Source: Myxococcales bacterium (GTDB lineage: Bacteria; Myxococcota_A; Polyangia; Haliangiales; Haliangiaceae). From it: a DNA stretch of 36,826 bases. Shown in pieces: positions 23,827-32,861 of this stretch. Positions within the stretch are counted from its first letter, which is position 1. Each line of letters starts with the position of its first letter. Both the position numbers and the translations under genes were made by a program. The notes under the pieces were generated by a model. It did no database searches. It was given only the letters and a program-made list of their open reading frames with translations, and was not told the DNA's origin. Location of the stretch: positions 1 to 36,826 of the forward strand of contig WYBA01000124.1 in NCBI GenBank assembly GCA_011526095.1. The letters run 5' to 3'.

Positions 23827-23833
23827 CGCGCGC

Positions 23834-23839
23834 AGCGTA
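23834..23839 (-). promoter_or_regulatory. Candidate -10 element (TACGCT), minus strand
   Basis: TACGCT ends 7 nt before the ATG at 23826. It forms part of a compact divergent promoter pair with the plus-strand TACGCT at 23858. Confidence 0.5.
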
Positions 23840-23857
23840 GCAGTGCGCGGCGGGTGG

Positions 23858-23863
23858 TACGCT
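23858..23863 (+). promoter_or_regulatory. Candidate -10 element (TACGCT), plus strand
   Basis: TACGCT ends 10 nt before the ATG at 23874. The position of its -35 region would overlap the opposite promoter's -10 box. Confidence 0.45.
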
Positions 23864-23873
23864 CGACGGCGCG

Positions 23874-24638
23874 ATGGCGTTCGACTTCTTCCGTCAGGGG
23901 CACTGGGTCACGACCGAGGACCAGTACGACCGCGATCGCAACTCGCTCGGGCCGTTCCCGACGGCGGAGGCGGCGTGCGAGTGGTGCGACGCGTACAACG
24001 CGGCGCAGATCCAGGTCCCGGCGGGGCCGGCGGGCGCGTCGTACGGCGCGGCGGCGGCGATCGGCGTGTGGAGCCTGGCGTGGTGCGACGGCTACGACCG
24101 CGCGGCGCGGCTCGAGGCGCTGCACCAGGCGCACCTGCGCGACCCCGCTGCGCCGAAGCCCGACGCCGCGGCGATCGCGCGGCGCCACGGCGCGCGGTGG
24201 GAGCACGAGTGGCGACGCGACGTCCACGCGGCGATCGGCGCGGCGACGTGCTGGTGCGAGGCGCTGCGCGACGGGCAGGCGCCCGAGGTCGACCGCGACG
24301 TGCTCGCCGCGTACCTCGTGCTCGGGCTCGAGCGCGGGCGGGCGCTGTTCACCACGCCGCAGCACTTCGGCGAGGCGTCGCTGGCGCGGTGCCGGCCGTG
24401 CGGCGGCGCCGTCCTCCACCTGCTCGTCGAGCACGAAGGGCTGGGCGACTCGATCCACCACTACTACACGCCGACGAGCGAGGCGTCCGCCGCCGCGCTG
24501 GTGGAGGGCAAGCTCGACGTCGCCAGCGTCGAGGCGTGGGTCGGCCTGCACGCGGGGATCCACGCCGCGGACGGCGTCGCGCGGTGCTACGCCCGCGCGG
24601 TCGTCGGCTACCTCGGCGTCGACCACGACCTGCGGTGA
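23874..24638 (+). CDS. Conserved cytosolic protein, function unknown
   Basis: Encodes 254 residues with no signal peptide or membrane segment. The N-terminus has FDFFRQGHWVTTEDQYDRDR, followed by helical segments. Several Trp/Cys pairs occur (EWCDAYN, SLAWCDGYD, TCWCEAL), and CRPCG near residue 175 could bind metal. The C-terminal half carries a His-rich loop (SIHHYYTP). I do not recognise a family. It is divergent from the MDR oxidoreductase and lies 37 bp upstream of the amidohydrolase gene. Its start is supported by a TACGCT box. Confidence 0.65.
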   Translation: MAFDFFRQGHWVTTEDQYDRDRNSLGPFPTAEAACEWCDAYNAAQIQVPAGPAGASYGAAAAIGVWSLAWCDGYDRAARLEALHQAHLRDPAAPKPDAAAIARRHGARWEHEWRRDVHAAIGAATCWCEALRDGQAPEVDRDVLAAYLVLGLERGRALFTTPQHFGEASLARCRPCGGAVLHLLVEHEGLGDSIHHYYTPTSEASAAALVEGKLDVASVEAWVGLHAGIHAADGVARCYARAVVGYLGVDHDLR

Positions 24639-24662
24639 GGCGCCGGGCCAGGGCGGCGCGAG

Positions 24663-24668
24663 TATGCT
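24663..24668 (+). promoter_or_regulatory. Candidate -10 element (TATGCT), leaderless-type position
   Basis: TATGCT ends 7 nt before the ATG at 24676. The competing ATG at 24664 lies inside this box, which favours the downstream start. Confidence 0.5.
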
Positions 24669-24675
24669 GCGCGCC

Positions 24676-25746
24676 ATGGTGCTCGACGTCCCGGTGCTCG
24701 ACCCGCACGTCCACTTCTGGGATCCGCGCACGACGCCGCGCGCGGTGACGCCGGTCGGGAGGCTGCTGCGGTGGAACGAGCCGCTGATGCGCCACGTCGG
24801 GGCGCGGCTGTTCCCGCGCGCGGTGCGCGAGTTCGTCGGGCGCACCGACTACGCGATGCGCGCGTACCTGCCGCCCGAGCTGGCCGGCGAGCAGACCGGC
24901 GTCGACGTGCGCGGCGTCGTCCACGTCCAGGCCGGCTGGCACGGCAAGGGGCCGCTCGCCGGCGCCGACGAGACGCGGTGGGTCGACGGGCTGGGGGCGG
25001 GCGGCGGCGTGCCGGTGCTCGGGCTCGTCGGGCAGGCGGCCCTCGACGCGCCCGAGCTCGACCGGCTGCTCGCGGCGCACCGCGCGGCGAGCACGCGGTT
25101 CGTCGGCGTGCGCGACATGACCGCGCACGATCCGGACCGCGGCGTGATGGACTTCTCGAAGCCGGGGCGGATGGAGCACGAGGCGTGGCGGCGCGGCCTG
25201 CGCCGTGTCGGCGAGGCGGGCCTGACGTTCGACGCGTGGTGCTACGGCCCGCAGCTCCCCGCGCTCGCCGCGGCGGTGGCGCAGGCGCCGGGGACGCGCG
25301 TGGTGCTGTGTCACCTCGGCACGCCGATCGGCGTCGGCGGGCCGCACGGCGGTCACGGCGCGACAGCCGCGGCGCGCGCGTCGATCCTCGCGCGGTGGAA
25401 GGACGACCTCGCGCGCGTCGCGGCGCTGCCGAACGTCCACGCCAAGCTGAGCGGGCTGGCGATGCCGGTGCTCGGCTTCGGCTGGCACCGGCGCGCGTCA
25501 CCGCCGTCGGTGGGCGAGCTGGCGGACGCGTTCGGCCCGCTGGTCGAGCACGCGCTCGCGGTGTTCGGGCCCGCGCGCTGCTGCTTCGCCTCGAACTTCC
25601 CGATGGACAAGGTGTCCGCGCCGTGGCGGTCGATCTTCGAGGCGTTCGCCTCGCTCGCCGCCGGGCTCGATCTGGCGACGCGGCGCGGCCTGTTCCACGA
25701 CCACGCCGCGCGGTTCTACGGGCTCGCTACTTCTTCACCCGCGTGA
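24676..25746 (+). CDS. Amidohydrolase-2-family TIM-barrel hydrolase
   Basis: Encodes 356 residues. The family's first metal motif DPHVHFWDP is at the N-terminus. A strand with VVLCHLGTPIGVGG (about residue 211 on), AKLSGLAMP and a late CCFASNFPMDK complete the amidohydrolase_2 pattern, as found in L-fuconolactonase- and 2-pyrone-4,6-dicarboxylate hydrolase-like enzymes. It would hydrolyse a lactone or decarboxylate a related carboxylic acid in the cytosol. The substrate is unknown. Its last 20 bases overlap, convergently, the end of the serine hydrolase gene. Confidence 0.88.
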   Translation: MVLDVPVLDPHVHFWDPRTTPRAVTPVGRLLRWNEPLMRHVGARLFPRAVREFVGRTDYAMRAYLPPELAGEQTGVDVRGVVHVQAGWHGKGPLAGADETRWVDGLGAGGGVPVLGLVGQAALDAPELDRLLAAHRAASTRFVGVRDMTAHDPDRGVMDFSKPGRMEHEAWRRGLRRVGEAGLTFDAWCYGPQLPALAAAVAQAPGTRVVLCHLGTPIGVGGPHGGHGATAAARASILARWKDDLARVAALPNVHAKLSGLAMPVLGFGWHRRASPPSVGELADAFGPLVEHALAVFGPARCCFASNFPMDKVSAPWRSIFEAFASLAAGLDLATRRGLFHDHAARFYGLATSSPA

Positions 25747-27775
25747 ACACGTAGCGCTGCTGGCCCAGCTCGATCACGAGCACGGTCTGGCCGTCCTGCT
25801 CGCGCGGGGTGACACCGCCGCCCGTGACGATGCCGCCGGTCGCGACGAGCTCGATCGTGCCGTCCTTGCCGGTCTTCTTCCCGACCGGCACGACCCACTC
25901 GCCGGCGTCGAGCACCGCCTGCTTCGTCTTCTTGTCCCATCGCAGCTCGATCGTGCCGAGGCCGGGCGCGGCCCACGCGCCGACGTACTGCGCGAACCAA
26001 GCCTGATCGGGCGGCGCCTCGATCATCGCGAGCTCCTCGGCGCGGCGCTCGGCGTCGCGCGCGACCGCGGCGGCGAGATCATCGGCGGCCTGCGGCGCGG
26101 CGTCGAACAAGAGCTCGATCAGGCGCCGCTCGACGACCGCGCCCATCGTCCCGTTGGCGCCGGCGTTGGTCAGCAGGATCATCCCGACGTCGTGGTCCGG
26201 GAAGAACACGAGCGCGGTCGAGAACCCGGCGGTCCCGCCGGTGTGGCTGACCATCGCGATGCCCTTGTAGGTGCCGACGCCGAGCCCGAGACCGTAGCTG
26301 GACTCGTCGGTGATCTTGACCTGCGGCTTGCGGCGCTCGAGCAGCGGCGCCTCGCCGATCACGCGCTTGCCGTCGAGGACCCCCTTGCCGAGCTCGAGCA
26401 GGATCACGCGCGCCATGTCGCCGACGGTCGACCACAGGCCGCCCGCCGGGCGGATCGGCAGCACCCACCGCTCGTCGTCGAGCGTCGCGGGGACGGCCTT
26501 GCCGTGGAGGTCGGTCGGGTGCGGCAGCGCGTGCTCGGCCTTCGCCACCTTCTTGAAGTCGAACGACGACGCCTTCATGTCCAGCGGGTCGAAGACGAGC
26601 TCCTGCATCGCGCGGTCGTACGCCGGGCCCAGCGCCAGCTTCGGCGCGTAGGCGTGCGCGGCCGCGTAGCCGCCGGCCGCGACCATCAGGTTCGAGTACT
26701 GGAAGGTCTCGCCGAACGCCGTCGTCGGCACCATCGTCGCCATCGTCGCCAGCCGCGCCTCGGGCGACAGCGCGCCCTCGAAGATGAACTCGAGGTCCTG
26801 GCGCGGCATGCCGGTGCAGGCGCACGCGGTGTGGCGCATCCGCGCGGCGCGGGTCGTCGCCTCGTCGCCGAGCGCGAAGCTCGGCAGCACGTCGATCACC
26901 GGCGTGTCCCAGCCGAACGTCCCGCGCTCGACGAGCCGCGCCATCATCAGCGTCGTGAGCGACTTGCCGATCGAGCCGATCATGAACCGCGTCTTCGGCG
27001 TGACCGCGCCCTTCTTGCCGGCGGCGCGGACGCCGAACCCGGCCTCGTAGACCACCTTGCCGCCCTGGACGATCGCGATCGCGGCGCCGGGGACGCCGGC
27101 GGCGACGCGCGCCTGCTCGACGAACGCGCCGAGCTCCGCGAGCCGCGCCTCGTCGAGCGCGTGCGCGGTCTTGCCCGCGAACGACTCGTCCTGCAGCCCC
27201 GCGACCTTCAGGCTCTCGAGCGCGGTGCCGAGCTGGGCGCCGCGGCGGTCGAACGCGGCGAGCTTGCCGTCCGCGAGCGCGACGTACCAGGTGCCGCCCT
27301 TGCGCCGGACGACGGCCGCGACGAGCCGGCCCTCGCTCGCGGGCGTGACGTAGATGACCTGGCCCATCGCGTCCCAGCCGCCGCGCGGCGGGTCGTCTGC
27401 GGCCTGCGCGACCGGCAGCGCGAACGCGGGGTCGACCTTCGCCCACGCCGCCGCGATCGCGGCGTCGCGGTCCGCGGCGCCGGTGACCTCGACGTAGGTG
27501 AGCGTGACGTCGCCCTCGGGCGCGGTGAGCACGACGCGGTCGGCGTGCTCGTCGACCTTCCAGCCGCTCGACGCGGTGAACGTCGCGCCCGAGGCGGTGG
27601 TGATCGTCTCGTCGGCGGTGAGGGTGCGCGACCGCGGCGCGGCGGTCGACGCCGACGGGGGCTCGGCGGGGGGCGTCGTGACGACGTCCGGGCCGGCTGG
27701 GATGCCTGGGCGCGTCGACGCCCCGCCCGAGCAGGCCGCCACGAGCGCGAGGAGGAGCAGCGGTGAGCGAAGCAT
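25727..27775 (-). CDS. Lipoprotein with beta-lactamase-type serine hydrolase domain
   Basis: Encodes 682 residues. A signal peptide with lipobox LVAAC (Cys15) precedes a Pro/Ser/Ala linker and an N-terminal domain of about 170 residues with beta-rich character. The serine beta-lactamase/class C-like domain starts at about residue 220. It has the nucleophile motif S-I-G-K (Ser268, Lys271), YSN (Tyr360) and HTGG (His511). The C-terminal 120 residues are an additional beta-domain, as in many esterase/D-aminopeptidase-type members. It probably acts in the periplasm or on the outer membrane on peptides, esters or cell-wall fragments; true beta-lactamase activity is not implied. The TAGGCT box supports this start over more upstream ones. 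Confidence 0.88.
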   Translation of the reverse strand: MLRSPLLLLALVAACSGGASTRPGIPAGPDVVTTPPAEPPSASTAAPRSRTLTADETITTASGATFTASSGWKVDEHADRVVLTAPEGDVTLTYVEVTGAADRDAAIAAAWAKVDPAFALPVAQAADDPPRGGWDAMGQVIYVTPASEGRLVAAVVRRKGGTWYVALADGKLAAFDRRGAQLGTALESLKVAGLQDESFAGKTAHALDEARLAELGAFVEQARVAAGVPGAAIAIVQGGKVVYEAGFGVRAAGKKGAVTPKTRFMIGSIGKSLTTLMMARLVERGTFGWDTPVIDVLPSFALGDEATTRAARMRHTACACTGMPRQDLEFIFEGALSPEARLATMATMVPTTAFGETFQYSNLMVAAGGYAAAHAYAPKLALGPAYDRAMQELVFDPLDMKASSFDFKKVAKAEHALPHPTDLHGKAVPATLDDERWVLPIRPAGGLWSTVGDMARVILLELGKGVLDGKRVIGEAPLLERRKPQVKITDESSYGLGLGVGTYKGIAMVSHTGGTAGFSTALVFFPDHDVGMILLTNAGANGTMGAVVERRLIELLFDAAPQAADDLAAAVARDAERRAEELAMIEAPPDQAWFAQYVGAWAAPGLGTIELRWDKKTKQAVLDAGEWVVPVGKKTGKDGTIELVATGGIVTGGGVTPREQDGQTVLVIELGQQRYVFTRVKK

Positions 27776-27782
27776 GCCGCGG

Positions 27783-27788
27783 AGCCTA
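27783..27788 (-). promoter_or_regulatory. Candidate -10 element (TAGGCT), leaderless-type position
   Basis: TAGGCT on the minus strand ends 7 nt before the ATG at 27775. Confidence 0.5.
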
Positions 27789-27843
27789 CCGCGTGGACGG
27801 GCCGGGGACGGCGACGTGCGGTGCGAACTGGCCACGGTCGCCG

Positions 27844-27849
27844 TACGAT
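27844..27849 (+). promoter_or_regulatory. Candidate -10 element (TACGAT), leaderless-type position
   Basis: TACGAT ends 5 nt before the GTG at 27855. The promoter lies in the short divergent region shared with the serine hydrolase gene. Confidence 0.5.
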
Positions 27850-27854
27850 GAGGC

Positions 27855-28370
27855 GTGATCGAGGCGCTCGTCGTGATCTCGCTGCTGGGCGCGTTCGTCG
27901 GCGCCGTGGCGCTGTTCGCCCGCCCGCGGCGCGTCGACGGGATCGAGCGCACCGTGGCGGATCGCGGCGGCCTCGGGCTCCACGTGTTCACGCGGCAGCT
28001 CCACGATGGCGGCGATGGCCCCGGCTGGTACGCGCACTACCACGTGTTCGTCCGGCTGTCGGACGGCAAGGTGTGGCGCGCCGAGCTCGCCACGCACACC
28101 GCCGAGTACGCGACGGGGCGGGCAGGCTACGCCGACGGCTTCGACCGCGACCTGTGGCGCGCGGGCAAGTGGCGCGCGAGCCTCGACACGCTGCGCCTGA
28201 ACACCGGGCTGGCGCTGGCGATCGACCCCGACGCGCCGGATCTGTGTAGCGGGCTCGACGTGCGCGAGCGGCCGACGGCCGCGTTCGCCGTCGGCGACGT
28301 CGCGGTGCGGGTCGAGCGCACCGCGTCGGCGCACGTCGTGCGGGCCGGCGGCTGGCGCGTCGTGCTGTGA
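27855..28370 (+). CDS. Single-pass membrane protein, unknown
   Basis: Encodes 171 residues from a GTG supported by the TACGAT box upstream. An N-terminal membrane helix (residues 2-23) precedes a basic RPRR stop-transfer sequence. The rest is a soluble domain with beta strands rich in Trp/Tyr/His (GPGWYAHYHVFVRLSDGKVW) and LHVFTRQLHDGGD. No family is recognised. It converges on the 7TM kinase gene, and its codon use and spacing look normal. Confidence 0.65.
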   Translation: MIEALVVISLLGAFVGAVALFARPRRVDGIERTVADRGGLGLHVFTRQLHDGGDGPGWYAHYHVFVRLSDGKVWRAELATHTAEYATGRAGYADGFDRDLWRAGKWRASLDTLRLNTGLALAIDPDAPDLCSGLDVRERPTAAFAVGDVAVRVERTASAHVVRAGGWRVVL

Positions 28371-28392
28371 GAGCGTGGCGCGGCGCGTCCGG

Positions 28393-30789
28393 TCAGCCGG
28401 CCTTCGTCCGCGTGACGACGCGCAGGATCGCCGCGAGCTCGGCCGCGGTGGGCCGGCGCGTCGGGAGCAGCGACAGGCAGTCGTCGATCATCGCGGCGAG
28501 CGCGGACGGCGCGCCCGGGCACGCGGACGCGAACGACCGTGGCGGCTCCGGCGGCGCGCCGCCGAGGCGGGCGAGCACCGGCGGCTGCGCGAACGGCCGC
28601 GTGCCGGTGCACAGCTCGAACGCGATCACGCCGAACGCGAACACGTCGGCGGACGGCAGCGGCGTGTAGCCGACGTCGACCATCTCGGGCGGGATGTACG
28701 GGGGCGTGCCGACGAGCAGGCCGGTGCGGGTGACGACGCCGTCCATCGCGGGCGAGCGCGGGGAGGGGTCGGCGAGCTCGGACGTGGCGCCGGGGTCGAG
28801 CTGGGCGGCGTCGAGCGCGAGCGCGCCGAGGCGGGCGGCGGTGTCGTCGCCGAGCGACCGAGGCTCGAGCGTCGCCGCGGTCTGGGTCGGGCCGGTGGGC
28901 TCGGGCTCGCCTGCCACCGCGTCGCTCGGCGTCGGCTCGCCGCCGATCACCCCCGTCAGCTCGAGGCTGCGTGGCCCGACGGGGGCCGTCCGCGGCGCCC
29001 CGGACACGGCGTGCTCGTCGGAGCCCTCGCCCGAGCCGAACCGGGCGGTCGGGCGCGACACCCCGAAGTCGGTGATCTTGATCGTCGTCGCGTCGCCGGC
29101 GTGCGCGATCAGCACGTTCGCGGGCTTGAGGTCGCGGTGGACGACGCCGGCCGCGTGCAGCGCGACCAGGCCGTCGGCGATCTGGGCCAGCACGGGGAGC
29201 GCCCACGCCAGCTCTCCCCACCGCGCGCGCTCCGACGACAGCGGCGTGCCGTCGACCAGCTCCATCACGAGGTAGAGGAAGCCGCCCTCCGAGACCGACA
29301 CGTCGAGCACGCTGACCAGGTTCGGGTGGCTGACCCGGGTCGCGATCACCGCCTCGCGCGCGAGGCGCGCGAGCGCCGCGCCGTGGACGTCGTGGGTGAG
29401 CTTGAGCGCGAACCGCTGGCCGTCGCTGAGGCGCTCGACCTCGTGCACCGTGCCCATGCCGCCGCGCCCGAGCGCCTTGACGACGCGATACCGGCCCGCG
29501 ACGACATCGCCGGCGCGCAGCTCGAGCGTCGGTCGGCTCGGGCCTCCGGCGAGCGCGAGCGCGGCGAACAGCTGGCTCGACCGCTCCATCACCTGCCGTC
29601 GCAGCTCCTCGTTGAGCCGCACCAGCTCGGCGCGCTGCGCGTCGAGGCTCTGGCGCTGGTGTCCCTCGGCGCGCAGCGTGAGGATGTGGCGGCGCGCCAG
29701 CAGCAGCGACAGGCACAGCGCGAACGACAGCAGGCCGAGCGACGCCGGGCGCGCGCCGTCGAGCAGGGTCGTGACGCTGAACCAGTGCAGCATGTCCGGC
29801 GGCATCGACAGCGACAGCGCGAGCCACGACGCGAGCTGGAACCGGGCGGTGAGCCGGTCCGGGTGGCGCATCGCGAGCCGCCCGCACACGAGCAGCTGGT
29901 ACCCGGTCATCACGCCGAGCACGAGCACCGTCAGCCGGCCGGCGAGCGGCGTCGTGACGAACGGCCCGGACAGCGCCGCGAACGCCACCAGCGTGCCGCC
30001 CCACAGCCACGCCCAGACGCGCGACGGTGGCCCGAGCTCGAAGAACTCGTGGGTGAACCACACCGACGCCGAGATCGCGGACACCAGCATCCCGGCGAGC
30101 ACGGGCGTGTCGTAGACCCCGAGCCAGCGCTGCGTCAGCCCGAGCACGTGGGCCGGGTAGAACGCCGCGGACAGCAGCTGGATCGCGAACCAGAAGTACG
30201 CGCGGCGATGGCGATCGACCAGGTAGATCGCCAGCGACGTGAGGCCGAGCTGGATCAAGGAGACGGCCGCGGCGAGCGCCACGTACGTGTTGATCCAGTG
30301 CACGCGGGTCGCGCTCGCCGGGCGGACCCCCGCGGCGGTGAGCCGCGGCGACGCGCTCCACCACCCGCTCTGCGTCCAGCGGTGGTCGATCGCGAGCTGC
30401 AACTCGATCGCGCCGTCCGCGGTCGCCGCCGCGTCGATCGGCCAGGCGATCGGGCCGCCGGCGCGGTACCCGCCGGGGACGCGCGGGTCGACGGGTGGCG
30501 TCGCGACGCCGTCGACGCGCAGGACGGCGAGCGCCGACAGATCCGTGATCCAGAGGGTCAGCGCCTGGCCGTGCCAGGCCGGCGGCACGTCGACGCGCGC
30601 GGTCAGCGTGTACGTGCCGGCGCGGTCGGCGACCGGCAGGTGCCCGGGGAGCGACACCGTGCCCGGGCTGGTCACGACCGCGCCGTCGAGCTGCCACCGG
30701 CGCACGGCCACGCCGTCGTCGCCGCCGCCGCCGCACGCGACGACGGCGAGGGTGACGACGAGCGCGCAGACGATGCCGCGGACCCCCAT
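28393..30789 (-). CDS. 7TM sensor Ser/Thr protein kinase with very long activation segment
   Basis: Encodes 798 residues. The N-terminus looks like a lipoprotein signal (LAVVAC, Cys19). Residues about 25-165 form a beta-sandwich sensor (carbohydrate/7TMR-DISMED2-like). About seven membrane helices follow (170-385; 7TMR-DISM-like), then a coiled coil (about 385-420) and a Hanks-type kinase domain (about 435-795). Catalytic residues are intact: GRGGMG (about 443), Lys463, HRDLKPAN with Asp553, and DFG with Asp574. The PPE equivalent comes only at Glu702, so about 128 residues separate DFG from it, compared with the usual 20-35. The insert is acidic and low in complexity. 7TMR-DISM domains normally join to histidine kinases or cyclases, so this joins an unusual sensor to a Ser/Thr kinase. 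Confidence 0.9.
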   Translation of the reverse strand: MGVRGIVCALVVTLAVVACGGGGDDGVAVRRWQLDGAVVTSPGTVSLPGHLPVADRAGTYTLTARVDVPPAWHGQALTLWITDLSALAVLRVDGVATPPVDPRVPGGYRAGGPIAWPIDAAATADGAIELQLAIDHRWTQSGWWSASPRLTAAGVRPASATRVHWINTYVALAAAVSLIQLGLTSLAIYLVDRHRRAYFWFAIQLLSAAFYPAHVLGLTQRWLGVYDTPVLAGMLVSAISASVWFTHEFFELGPPSRVWAWLWGGTLVAFAALSGPFVTTPLAGRLTVLVLGVMTGYQLLVCGRLAMRHPDRLTARFQLASWLALSLSMPPDMLHWFSVTTLLDGARPASLGLLSFALCLSLLLARRHILTLRAEGHQRQSLDAQRAELVRLNEELRRQVMERSSQLFAALALAGGPSRPTLELRAGDVVAGRYRVVKALGRGGMGTVHEVERLSDGQRFALKLTHDVHGAALARLAREAVIATRVSHPNLVSVLDVSVSEGGFLYLVMELVDGTPLSSERARWGELAWALPVLAQIADGLVALHAAGVVHRDLKPANVLIAHAGDATTIKITDFGVSRPTARFGSGEGSDEHAVSGAPRTAPVGPRSLELTGVIGGEPTPSDAVAGEPEPTGPTQTAATLEPRSLGDDTAARLGALALDAAQLDPGATSELADPSPRSPAMDGVVTRTGLLVGTPPYIPPEMVDVGYTPLPSADVFAFGVIAFELCTGTRPFAQPPVLARLGGAPPEPPRSFASACPGAPSALAAMIDDCLSLLPTRRPTAAELAAILRVVTRTKAG

Positions 30790-30877
30790 CCCGACCCATG
30801 GTCGCCGATCGGGGCGCGCGACGCCACGCGTGACGCCGCGCGCGACGCCGCCGGCCCGGCGTCGCCCGCCGGCCCGG

Positions 30878-31636
30878 TCAAGGGATCAGCACGGTCGTCG
30901 TCAGCGCGCCCGCGCGCGCCTCGAACGTGAGCTCCTGGAACGCCGTCCCGCCCGCGGTCGCGTCGACGGTGACGGCGCCGGTGTTCGTGTTCGCGATGTA
31001 GACCGTGCCGCTGGCGTCGGTGGCGGTGGCGCTGCCGCTGGGGAAGCCACCCGACGAGTAGATGACGCGCGCGGTGCCGGCCGGCACGATCGTCACGGTC
31101 GCGCCCGTCACCGGGTTGCCCGCGGCGTCGGCGACGATCAGCGCGATGAAGCCCTTGCCCGGGTCGTAGGTGGCGCCGGCGAGCGAGGTCAGCGAGCTCA
31201 GCGTCGAGCCGCTGACGAGCAGCAGCGTGACGCCGGTCGTGTCCTCGGTGACGTCGGCGGGCGGGTACAGGTAGGTGTCGAGCAGGCCGGCGCTGCGGCC
31301 GCGGAAGTAGCCGTCGACCGGGCCGCCGCCGGTGGGCACGGTCAGGCTGTACGCGCCGCCGCTGCCGGACGTCGTCGTGGCCAGCGCCGCGCCGCCGAGG
31401 TCGTCGAACGCCTCGACCGTCGCGCCGGCGAGCGCCACGGCGTCGGTGCCCTGCACCGTCTGGGTCTCGCCGCTGACCACGACCTCGGACGGCACGTTCG
31501 GCGCGTCCGGCTCGTCGGGCGTGGCGGCGTCGACCGCATCGTCGTCGCCGTCGTCGTCGCCACCGCCGCCTCCTCCGCCGCAGGCTGCGGGCGCGAGCAT
31601 CGAGCACAGGACGGCGACGAGGGCAGGGCGGCGCAT
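30878..31636 (-). CDS. Lipoprotein with Ig-like/carboxypeptidase-regulatory-like domains
   Basis: Encodes 252 residues. The signal peptide ends in a lipobox PAAC (Cys19), followed by a Gly run and an Asp-rich linker (DDDGDDD). The mature part resembles two CarboxypepD_reg/Big-type beta-sandwich domains: residues about 53-110 with AGATVEAFDDLGGAALATTT and SGSGGAYSLTVPTG, and about 150-250 with GNPVTGATVTIVPAG and TDASGTVYIAN. It probably sits on the outer membrane surface. Its partner is unknown. It lies about 90 bp upstream of the 7TM kinase gene in the same direction and could share its transcript. Confidence 0.75.
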   Translation of the reverse strand: MRRPALVAVLCSMLAPAACGGGGGGGDDDGDDDAVDAATPDEPDAPNVPSEVVVSGETQTVQGTDAVALAGATVEAFDDLGGAALATTTSGSGGAYSLTVPTGGGPVDGYFRGRSAGLLDTYLYPPADVTEDTTGVTLLLVSGSTLSSLTSLAGATYDPGKGFIALIVADAAGNPVTGATVTIVPAGTARVIYSSGGFPSGSATATDASGTVYIANTNTGAVTVDATAGGTAFQELTFEARAGALTTTVLIP

Positions 31637-31751
31637 GCCGTCTTGTATCGCGGCTCGCGCGCTGACCGGTCGTCCACGCGCCGGGCTGGCGCTGACCGGA
31701 CCGATGCGTCCGGGTGACAGTCGGGCGCGGGCGGCTGGTCGGGGGGGGGCG

Positions 31752-32861
31752 TCACTCGCCGGCGGCGATCTCGATCCGGCGCACGCGGTGGTAGGGCAGG
31801 TCCTCGCCGCGCGTGCCGTCGGCGGCGAACAGGTAGGCGCCGTCGCTCGACAGGTCGAGGCCCTCGAGCCCGAAGAACTGCGCGTCGAGCGCCTCGTCGG
31901 CGTCGGCGTAGCCGGGCACGCCGGTGCCGGCGAACGTGGTCACCTGCCCGGCGGCCGAGACGTGGCGGATCACGCCGGCGTCGGGGTCGCCGACGAACAC
32001 GCCGCCGGCGCCGTCGGGCGCGAGCGACATCGGCCCGACGAAGCTCGCGGCGGCCGCGGCGCCGTCGTCGGTGCCCTCCTCGCCGTCGCCGGCGAGCGTG
32101 GTCACGGCGCCGGCGAGCGTGACGGCACGCAGGACGTGGTTGGCGTAGTCGGCGACGACGATGACGTCGCCCGGCAGCACGACGAGGTCGTACGGCACCT
32201 CGAACCGCGCCGCCGCGCCGGTCGCGTCGACGTACCCCGCCACGCCGTAGCTGCCGGCGAGCGCGGTCGCGGCGCCGGTGGCCGGATCGAGGATCGAGAG
32301 GACGTGCTTCTGGTACTCGGCGGCGACCAGCCGTCCGTCGGACAGCCGGCCGAGCCCGCGGTAGCGGCCGACGTCATCGCGGATCAGCGTCACCTGGCCG
32401 GTCCCGAGGTCGAGGCGCCACAGCGCCCCGGTCGGCTCGTCGTCGGTGCTGCGGTCGGTCTGGATCCAGACCGTGTCGTCGTGGCGGACGGCGCCGAACG
32501 GCCGCGCGAACCCGGCCGGGAGCGCGCCGACCGAGGTGGTGGTGCCGTCGGCGTCGACGTGGCGGATCCGGCCGTTGTCGAAGTCGCAGACCAGCACGGC
32601 GCCGTCGGCGGTGGCGACGACGTTGACCGGGTTGGCGAACCGGGCGTAGCCGCGCTCCCCGTCGTACAGGCCCGGCTGCGACGCGCCCGCCAGCGTGCTG
32701 GCGCCGCCGCCGAGCGGCGGCAGGGGCTCGGGCTCGATCCCGGCGTCGACGTCGGCCGGGTCGTCCCCGGCGTCGACGCCGGGAGCGGCCGGGCTGACGC
32801 ACGCCACCAGGCCGGCCATGAGAACGGCTCCGAGGTGAACGAGGCGAGCTTGGGTCCGCAT
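31752..32861 (-). CDS. NHL/beta-propeller lipoprotein
   Basis: Encodes 369 residues. The signal peptide has a lipobox LVAC (Cys21), then a linker rich in Asp/Pro. The body is a six-bladed NHL-type propeller, with repeats such as FANPVNVVATADGAVLVCDF, NGRIRHVDADG, FEVPYDLVVLPGDVIVVADY, NHVLRAV and SFVGPMSLAPDGAGGVFVGD. NHL lipoproteins of this type are common in myxobacteria and probably act as surface binding platforms. Two such proteins commonly sit near each other, but the next gene here is a small Cys-rich lipoprotein. Confidence 0.85.
   Translation of the reverse strand: MRTQARLVHLGAVLMAGLVACVSPAAPGVDAGDDPADVDAGIEPEPLPPLGGGASTLAGASQPGLYDGERGYARFANPVNVVATADGAVLVCDFDNGRIRHVDADGTTTSVGALPAGFARPFGAVRHDDTVWIQTDRSTDDEPTGALWRLDLGTGQVTLIRDDVGRYRGLGRLSDGRLVAAEYQKHVLSILDPATGAATALAGSYGVAGYVDATGAAARFEVPYDLVVLPGDVIVVADYANHVLRAVTLAGAVTTLAGDGEEGTDDGAAAAASFVGPMSLAPDGAGGVFVGDPDAGVIRHVSAAGQVTTFAGTGVPGYADADEALDAQFFGLEGLDLSSDGAYLFAADGTRGEDLPYHRVRRIEIAAGE

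Noticed and set aside
28375..30930. Plus-strand 851-codon frame antisense to the 7TM kinase
   Set aside because: Shadow frame without domains, opposite the intact kinase.
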